From positions 1 through 64,000 of the forward strand of contig NZ_QPJE01000007.1 of assembly GCF_003337245.1 (NCBI RefSeq): a DNA stretch of 64,000 nucleotides. Reading direction: 5' to 3'. Below are positions 59,542-64,000 of the stretch, one piece after another. A model generated the notes under the pieces. The model saw only the letters and a list, made by a program, of their open reading frames with translations. It was not told the DNA's origin and searched no databases. How positions within the stretch are numbered: the first letter of the stretch is position 1; every line of letters starts with the position of its first letter. The DNA is from Halanaerobium sp. MA284_MarDTE_T2 (GTDB lineage: Bacteria; Bacillota; Halanaerobiia; Halanaerobiales; Halanaerobiaceae). The translations under genes and the position numbers were made by a program.

Positions 59542-61167
59542 TTACTTACTAATCCACACATCTCTAAATAGATTGGCATGCTGACCAAAGGCCGGCAGCT
59601 CATAATTGTTGACATATGGCTGTACCAGTGAGTGAGTTGTATAGTGATAAATAAATACCCATGGTGCTTCTTCAACTGCTATTTTTTCTGCCTGCTGATA
59701 TGCCTGTTTGCGTTTTTCTGGATCTGTTTCAAGACGGGCATACTCAGTTAATGTATCAAACCTTTCATTGCTGAATCGTGCATAATTTCCTTCTGGACCA
59801 ATATTATCGGAATGCAGAAGAACATACAGGAAGTTATCAGGATCATTATAATCAGCCACCCAGCCCATTCTAAAGAATGCAGCTTCTCCACGCTCAACAG
59901 AATCAAGATGGCTTCCCCAGTCTAAATTCTGAAGTTTTACATCTATTCCAACCTGTCTGTACTGAGCCTGCAGTGCTTCGGCCACACGTTTATGTCCTTT
60001 TGAAGTATTATACTGAAGTGTTACTTCAAATCCATCTTGATATCCAGCTTCTGCCAGCAGTGCTCTGGCTTTATCTGGATTATAACTATATCCTTCTAAT
60101 TCCTCATTATATCCAAACATGGTGGGGGGGATAATACCTTTAGCAGGTGTATTCCTTCCATTCTGAACCAGTTCAATCATCATTTCACGATTGATAGCAT
60201 AATTCATAGCCTGGCGCACACGCTTATCATCAAAAGGCTCTTTTTCCACATTCATACCATAGTAGTATGTTCCAAGCTGTGGTAGTTCAAAGAATGTATC
60301 AGGATAGTTTTCTTTAGCATCAAGATAGAAAGGATCATCAACATATGTTTGATAAATATTTCCAATCTGGAATTCTTCCCACATCATTGTATAATCAGGA
60401 ATAATACGGAATTCTAGAGCCTCCAAATAAGGCAGCTGATTACCATCTTCATCTTTCATCCAGTAATTATCATTTCTGGACATTCTAACAACTGAATCCT
60501 GTTCCCATGATTCAAATTTAAATGCACCAGTCCCAACTGGATGAAAGTTCCAGTCTTCTCCCCACTTATTAACATCCTCTTTTGGCATTACAACAAAAGT
60601 ATTATATGCAAGTGTACCTAAAAAAGGTGCAAAAGGTTTTTCCAGTTCAACTTCAAGGGTATATTTATCAACTGCTCTAACACCAGCCAGCTTATCTGTT
60701 TCACCATTACGATATGCATCATACCCTTTAATCATATCAATAAAATATGCACGTGGTGATTTTGTTTCTGGAGAAGTAATGTGATTAAATGTCCATACCC
60801 AGTCTTCAGCTGTTACTTCACGGCCTCCATTAGCAGTTGGGGTTCCACCTTCTGTTTCTGCATGAAAGTGAACTCCTTTTCTCAAATGAAATGTATAGGT
60901 TTGAGCATCTTCACTAATATCCCAGGATTCTGCAAGCAGTGGTTTTATATTTCCTTCTGAATCATATTCAACTAATGTTTCAAAAAGCTGATATATCATT
61001 TCTGCAGATTTGGTGTCTGTAGACTGTGCCGGATCCATCTGGGGTGGATTACTCTGCAGTGCATCCTTCCATACACCACCATATTTATCTGTTTCAGCCA
61101 TTACAGCTGCAGAAAGTCCAACAATCAGAACAGCAGTCAATATAATGCTAATTAATTTTTTTTTCAT
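59542..61167 (-). CDS. oppA: peptide ABC transporter substrate-binding protein OppA/DppA
   Basis: A periplasmic solute-binding protein (family 5) of 541 residues. The signal peptide is MKKKLISIILTAVLIVGLSA followed by AVMAETD, with no lipobox cysteine, as expected for a periplasm-bearing diderm. FETLVEYDSEGNIKPLLAES and AQTYTFHLRKGVHFH are SBP_bac_5 blocks, with VRQAMNYAINREMMIELV and YNPDKARALLAEAGYQDG later. The ligand may be peptides but could be another compound. Start ATG 61167 follows AGGAGGAAAG; a consensus promoter lies ~175 bases upstream. Confidence 0.92.
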   Translation of the reverse strand: MKKKLISIILTAVLIVGLSAAVMAETDKYGGVWKDALQSNPPQMDPAQSTDTKSAEMIYQLFETLVEYDSEGNIKPLLAESWDISEDAQTYTFHLRKGVHFHAETEGGTPTANGGREVTAEDWVWTFNHITSPETKSPRAYFIDMIKGYDAYRNGETDKLAGVRAVDKYTLEVELEKPFAPFLGTLAYNTFVVMPKEDVNKWGEDWNFHPVGTGAFKFESWEQDSVVRMSRNDNYWMKDEDGNQLPYLEALEFRIIPDYTMMWEEFQIGNIYQTYVDDPFYLDAKENYPDTFFELPQLGTYYYGMNVEKEPFDDKRVRQAMNYAINREMMIELVQNGRNTPAKGIIPPTMFGYNEELEGYSYNPDKARALLAEAGYQDGFEVTLQYNTSKGHKRVAEALQAQYRQVGIDVKLQNLDWGSHLDSVERGEAAFFRMGWVADYNDPDNFLYVLLHSDNIGPEGNYARFSNERFDTLTEYARLETDPEKRKQAYQQAEKIAVEEAPWVFIYHYTTHSLVQPYVNNYELPAFGQHANLFRDVWISK

Positions 61168-61340
61168 AAAATACTTTCCTCCTCTTAAATTTTAAATACT
61201 CTGCTGGGTACCTTATTGGTACATACAGAAAAAGATTTCTCAATATTTCCTTTTGTATGATACTCCCCCTCCAAAAAAGGCCAATAAAAGTTGGATAACT
61301 CAACTTTATTCAAGTAATCTAGCTAAAAGTATATGAATTA

Positions 61341-61369
61341 ATTATATTATGTATATTAAATATTGTCAA
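61341..61369 (-). promoter_or_regulatory. perfect-consensus sigma-70 promoter of the opp operon
   Basis: On the minus strand -35 TTGACA (61369-61364), 17-base spacer, -10 TATAAT (61346-61341). The oppA start is ~174 bases downstream, leaving a long 5' leader (61168-61340) in which no riboswitch was recognised. Confidence 0.85.
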
Positions 61370-61393
61370 GATTGGCACCAGCAGGAATTTTCT

Positions 61394-61963
61394 TCATTTT
61401 ATTTTATTAAATTTTTGATAAAAACTTCTTGTTTTTAGTACTTTACGTATAAAATCATCTGTTTCTTCAAACGGAACACTGTACTCTTCCCCCATTTTTC
61501 CATCCCAGCCGGATTCTATCCATTTACTGACATTGCCCTGTCCAGCATTATATGCAGCCAGTGCCAAATTTAATTTATTATCAAATTTTTCCAATAAATG
61601 AGCAAAATACCAGCTTCCAAACTCAATATTAATTTTGGGATTATAAAGATCAGAAACAACAAAATTTTCTAAATCTTTTTGTTCCGCTATCCATCCTGCT
61701 GTCTCGGGCATTATCTGCATCAGGCCCACAGCACCACGGCTGGATAGAGCATCTGAATTAAAACCGCTTTCTACAAATATAAGTGCAGCCAGTAGATCGG
61801 AATCAACGGAGCTGGTTTCAGCTTCTTTAGAGATAATTTCTCTGTATTTAATAGGCTGAAAATACAATTTAAAATAATATGGCTGTGAAAATAACAATAA
61901 AATACAGACAGCAAGTAGTACAAGTGATATTATATTTGATTTGACATATTTGCTTATATACAA
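61394..61963 (-). CDS. lytic transglycosylase (Slt-type)
   Basis: A peptidoglycan-cleaving enzyme of the SLT family, about 189 residues. A signal-anchor helix (ISLVLLAVCILLLF) precedes the catalytic domain: LLAALIFVESGFNSDALSSR carries the catalytic glutamate in VESG; GAVGLMQIMPETAGWIAE and NLALAAYNAGQGNVSKWIE are the other motifs. TTG 61963 is chosen because GGGAGGAAAGG lies just upstream; the frame open to 62005 begins inside mgsA. Confidence 0.88.
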   Translation of the reverse strand: MYISKYVKSNIISLVLLAVCILLLFSQPYYFKLYFQPIKYREIISKEAETSSVDSDLLAALIFVESGFNSDALSSRGAVGLMQIMPETAGWIAEQKDLENFVVSDLYNPKINIEFGSWYFAHLLEKFDNKLNLALAAYNAGQGNVSKWIESGWDGKMGEEYSVPFEETDDFIRKVLKTRSFYQKFNKIK

Positions 61964-61985
61964 AACCTTTCCTCCCAGAGGTTGA

Positions 61986-62363
61986 TTAGATATTTTTTTC
62001 AGCAAGTGAATTAATGATCATTTCTGCAGTAGATAAATTTGTTGCAAGGGGAACTGCATGCACATCACAGACTCTAAGCAGTGCACTAACATCCGGCTCA
62101 TGCGGCTGAGCAGTCAGCGGATCCCGCAAAAATATTACACCATCCAGTCTTTCTTTGGCAATTTCTGCTCCTATCATCTGATCTCCCCCCAGGGGACCAG
62201 AAGCCATCCTTTCAATGTTCAAACCGACTTCATCGATCAGCCTTTTACCTGTTGTACCGGTGGCTATTAAATCCATTTTTTCGAGAATCTTTTTATGTTT
62301 TTTAGCAAAATTTATAATATCTTTTTTCTTTTTATCATGGGCTATTAAAGCTATTCTTGTCAT
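61986..62363 (-). CDS. mgsA: methylglyoxal synthase
   Basis: Converts dihydroxyacetone phosphate to methylglyoxal and phosphate, a bypass of lower glycolysis. The 125-residue protein has [52 protein letters not shown] (catalytic aspartate in GGDQ) and [20 protein letters not shown], all family motifs. The ATG at 62363 follows AAAAGGAGG and overlaps the 3' end of coaE by 29 bases. Confidence 0.94.
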   Translation of the reverse strand: MTRIALIAHDKKKKDIINFAKKHKKILEKMDLIATGTTGKRLIDEVGLNIERMASGPLGGDQMIGAEIAKERLDGVIFLRDPLTAQPHEPDVSALLRVCDVHAVPLATNLSTAEMIINSLAEKNI

Positions 62364-62952
62364 TTAAATCCACCTCCTTTTCCCAGTAATAATCCAGTTT
62401 TTCCTTCAAATCGCTGATACTGCTGTTGTTGTCAATAACAGTATCTGCCTTCTTAATCTTTTCCTTCAGAGGAAGCTGAGAATTGATTCTGCTTTCAGCT
62501 TCTGAAACAGTAAGATTATCTCTTTTTTTGATCCTCTCTATCTGCTTTTTGCGCTCAGTATTAATCACCCAGACTTTATCACAGTAGCTGTCAAGACCGG
62601 TTTCATATAGCAGTGGAGCCATAAAAATTACTATTTTTCCATGAGAAATAATTTTTTCTGCTTTATTTTTCATTTCTGAAATAATAAGGGGATGTAATAT
62701 AGATTCTAATAGTTCTTTTTTTTCTCTACAGCTGAAAATAATATTTCCCAGCTTTCTGCGGTCTATTTCTCCATCTTCTTTTAAAATTCCTTCTCCAAAT
62801 TTATTTTTTATCTGCTCCCAGCCTTTTTCTCCTTTTGCTGTAATCTGATGTGAAATTTTATCTGCATCAACTATTTCAGCATTTTTGGTGGACAAATATT
62901 CTGCAGCTGTCGATTTGCCGGAAGCAATTCCACCTGTAAGACCAATTATCAT
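62335..62952 (-). CDS. coaE: dephospho-CoA kinase
   Basis: The last step of coenzyme A synthesis. [20 protein letters not shown] is the P-loop, [15 protein letters not shown] gives the substrate aspartate, and [18 protein letters not shown] with [20 protein letters not shown] are the usual later blocks. About 205 residues. ATG 62952 is chosen for its 8-base spacing after GGAG; the GTG at 62961 lies too close to the ribosome site. A 24-bp gap separates it from mutM. Confidence 0.94.
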   Translation of the reverse strand: MIIGLTGGIASGKSTAAEYLSTKNAEIVDADKISHQITAKGEKGWEQIKNKFGEGILKEDGEIDRRKLGNIIFSCREKKELLESILHPLIISEMKNKAEKIISHGKIVIFMAPLLYETGLDSYCDKVWVINTERKKQIERIKKRDNLTVSEAESRINSQLPLKEKIKKADTVIDNNSSISDLKEKLDYYWEKEVDLNDKNSFNSP

Positions 62953-62976
62953 CTTATTCACTCCTGTGAAAATAAT

Positions 62977-63801
62977 TTACTTCTGACAGTTGGGACAGTA
63001 ATAGCTGCCTCTCCCGCCAACCTTTTTTTTCTTAATTGTGCTGCCACATCTGCAGCATTTTTCCCCTGCTTTCTGATATATCTGCAGTTCTTCCTGAAAT
63101 GAACCCTTTTCCCCAAATGCATTTACATAATCACTAAAAGTGGTCCCTCCATATATGATACCTTTTTTTAGTATTTCTCTCATACTGCGGTAGATTTTTT
63201 CTATTTCTGGCTCTGTCAGTGTATCAGCCTTTCTCTCCGGATCTATACCGGATCTAAACAAAATTTCATCTGCATAGATATTACCTATTCCAGCAATAAA
63301 TTTTTGATTCATAAGCAGTGATTTTATAACACCACGCCTGTTTTTGAACATTTCTTTAAAATCATCCAGACTCAGATCATCAGAGAGAGGTTCTGGCCCC
63401 AGTTCAGCATAACCTCCGGCTTTTCCCGGCTGATCTTTATCGATCAAATAAATCCTGCCGAATTTTCTTATATTATTAAATCTAAGCTCCTGTCCATTAT
63501 CGAGATGAAAAACTACATGTGTATGTTTATCTCGAAATTTTTCGCACTGTTTAACAAGCAGTTTACCTGTCATCCGGAGATGGATAATCATTTCTTTATC
63601 ATTTTCCAGTTCAATGATAATATACTTGCCTCTTCTGGTTATATCTACAATCTTCCGACCGACAGCTTCGTTTTTAAATTCATCTGCCGCAGGATGAGCA
63701 ATTATTTTTTTCTCACTGATTGTTATATCTGTTATATATCGATCTTTTATAAGTGGTCTCAAACCTTTAACTATAGTTTCTACTTCTGGTAGTTCAGGCA
63801 C
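62977..63801 (-). CDS. mutM: formamidopyrimidine-DNA glycosylase
   Basis: Excises oxidised purines (8-oxoguanine) and nicks the DNA. The GTG start at 63801 makes the N-terminus PELPEVETIVKGLRPL, with the catalytic proline after Met removal; the longer frame to 63816 would bury it. HLRMTGKLLV is the helix-two-turn-helix upstream region, QKFIAGIGNIYADEILFRSG the H2TH domain, and the C-terminal zinc finger is CCRCGSTIKKKKVGGRGSYY followed by CPNC. About 274 residues. Its start overlaps the end of polA by 8 bases. Confidence 0.95.
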   Translation of the reverse strand: MPELPEVETIVKGLRPLIKDRYITDITISEKKIIAHPAADEFKNEAVGRKIVDITRRGKYIIIELENDKEMIIHLRMTGKLLVKQCEKFRDKHTHVVFHLDNGQELRFNNIRKFGRIYLIDKDQPGKAGGYAELGPEPLSDDLSLDDFKEMFKNRRGVIKSLLMNQKFIAGIGNIYADEILFRSGIDPERKADTLTEPEIEKIYRSMREILKKGIIYGGTTFSDYVNAFGEKGSFQEELQIYQKAGEKCCRCGSTIKKKKVGGRGSYYCPNCQK

Positions 63802-64000
63802 TGCAGTCCACCTCATAATCTTCTTTATCCCGCCAGTTTTTTCCTATCTGCAGATCAACAATAAGCGGTACATCCAGTTTACAGGTATTTTCCATCTTTT
63901 CTTTAATTAAACAGGCAGCTTCTTTAAGATCAGATTCTGCTACTTCAAATACTAGCTCATCATGAACCTGAAGCAGTATATTTACTTTTAGCTCTTTATC
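63794..64000 (-). CDS. polA: DNA polymerase I, 3' end (partial)
   Basis: The last 68 codons of an ORF entering from the right edge. VNILLQVHDELVFEVAE is polymerase family A motif C, with the catalytic His-Asp-Glu, and PLIVDLQIGKNWRD is the typical C-terminus. The stop at 63794-63796 overlaps the mutM start, a gene order (polA-mutM-coaE) common in Firmicutes. The rest is outside the window. Confidence 0.92.
   Translation of the reverse strand, partial: DKELKVNILLQVHDELVFEVAESDLKEAACLIKEKMENTCKLDVPLIVDLQIGKNWRDKEDYEVDCSA

Noticed and set aside
1-64000. tRNA or rRNA genes
   Set aside because: No cloverleaf-like segment or rRNA signature was recognised in the intergenic regions by eye; a dedicated scan was not possible here.

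Overview
The window is a low-GC bacterial chromosome segment. It has strong GGAGG-type ribosome sites, frequent TTG and GTG starts, and most genes on the minus strand. Several traits suggest a diderm, anaerobic, salt-adapted Firmicute of the Halanaerobiales kind: two periplasmic binding proteins with ordinary signal peptides instead of lipoboxes, a YcbB-type L,D-transpeptidase, two SNF-type sodium symporters plus a broken putP, a HutP-family protein and an OppABCDF operon. This placement is inferred from gene content only.

Layout. 0-5.7 kb: truncated putP, pcm, an acyl-CoA synthetase and two cell-wall genes. 5.7-10 kb: repeats, an SsuABC-like ABC transporter and an MfnD-like ATP-grasp ligase whose 3' end was rewritten by a 264-bp mobile repeat. 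10.2-15.5 kb: an Old-Yellow-Enzyme oxidoreductase and an ADP-ribosylglycohydrolase-folP-folB-folK operon. 15.6-37.3 kb: a tetrahydromethanopterin (H4MPT)/methanofuran C1 gene cluster. 37.5-41.2 kb: a DUF5320/NifX/MinD-ferredoxin/Mrp cluster. 41.7-52.5 kb: selU, two nitroreductases, two SNF transporters, a metallo-beta-lactamase-fold protein, an RlmD-like methylase, mgtE, mntP and hutP. 52.6-55.4 kb: an ABC uptake operon behind an attenuator-like leader. 55.4-61.2 kb: opp operon. 61.4-64 kb: lytic transglycosylase, mgsA, coaE, mutM and the 3' end of polA.

The C1 cluster is the main feature. A long operon (30659 down to 15597) reads DUF2193-like protein, mtdB, ATP-grasp, fwdD, fwdB, fwdA, ftr, fwdC, mch, mptN-like ligase, CitG-like protein, mptA, mfnB, mfnF-like, mfnE-like. 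Upstream on the same strand are mptG (beta-RFAP synthase), a DUF447 protein, a dihydropteroate-synthase-like protein, a HisA-like/flavoprotein fusion and a sigma-54 activator. Together these give catabolic steps from methylene-H4MPT to formyl-methanofuran and CO2, plus much of the biosynthesis of both cofactors. FwdB keeps the Fe-S and Mo/W cysteines and FwdD is present, so the last step looks like a redox-active, archaeal-type formylmethanofuran dehydrogenase, not the hydrolytic Fhc complex of aerobic methylotrophs. No Fae, Mer or Mtr is encoded here. The entry point is therefore open, and the first gene, a DUF2193-like protein behind a near-consensus sigma-54 promoter, is the prime candidate.

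Repeats are prominent. A quasi-palindromic ~262-bp MITE-like element occurs in three near-complete copies plus fragments. There are also two IS200/IS605-like terminal hairpins, a 19-bp tandem array inside the C1 cluster and several strong intergenic hairpins. No rRNA, tRNA or CRISPR array was recognised.
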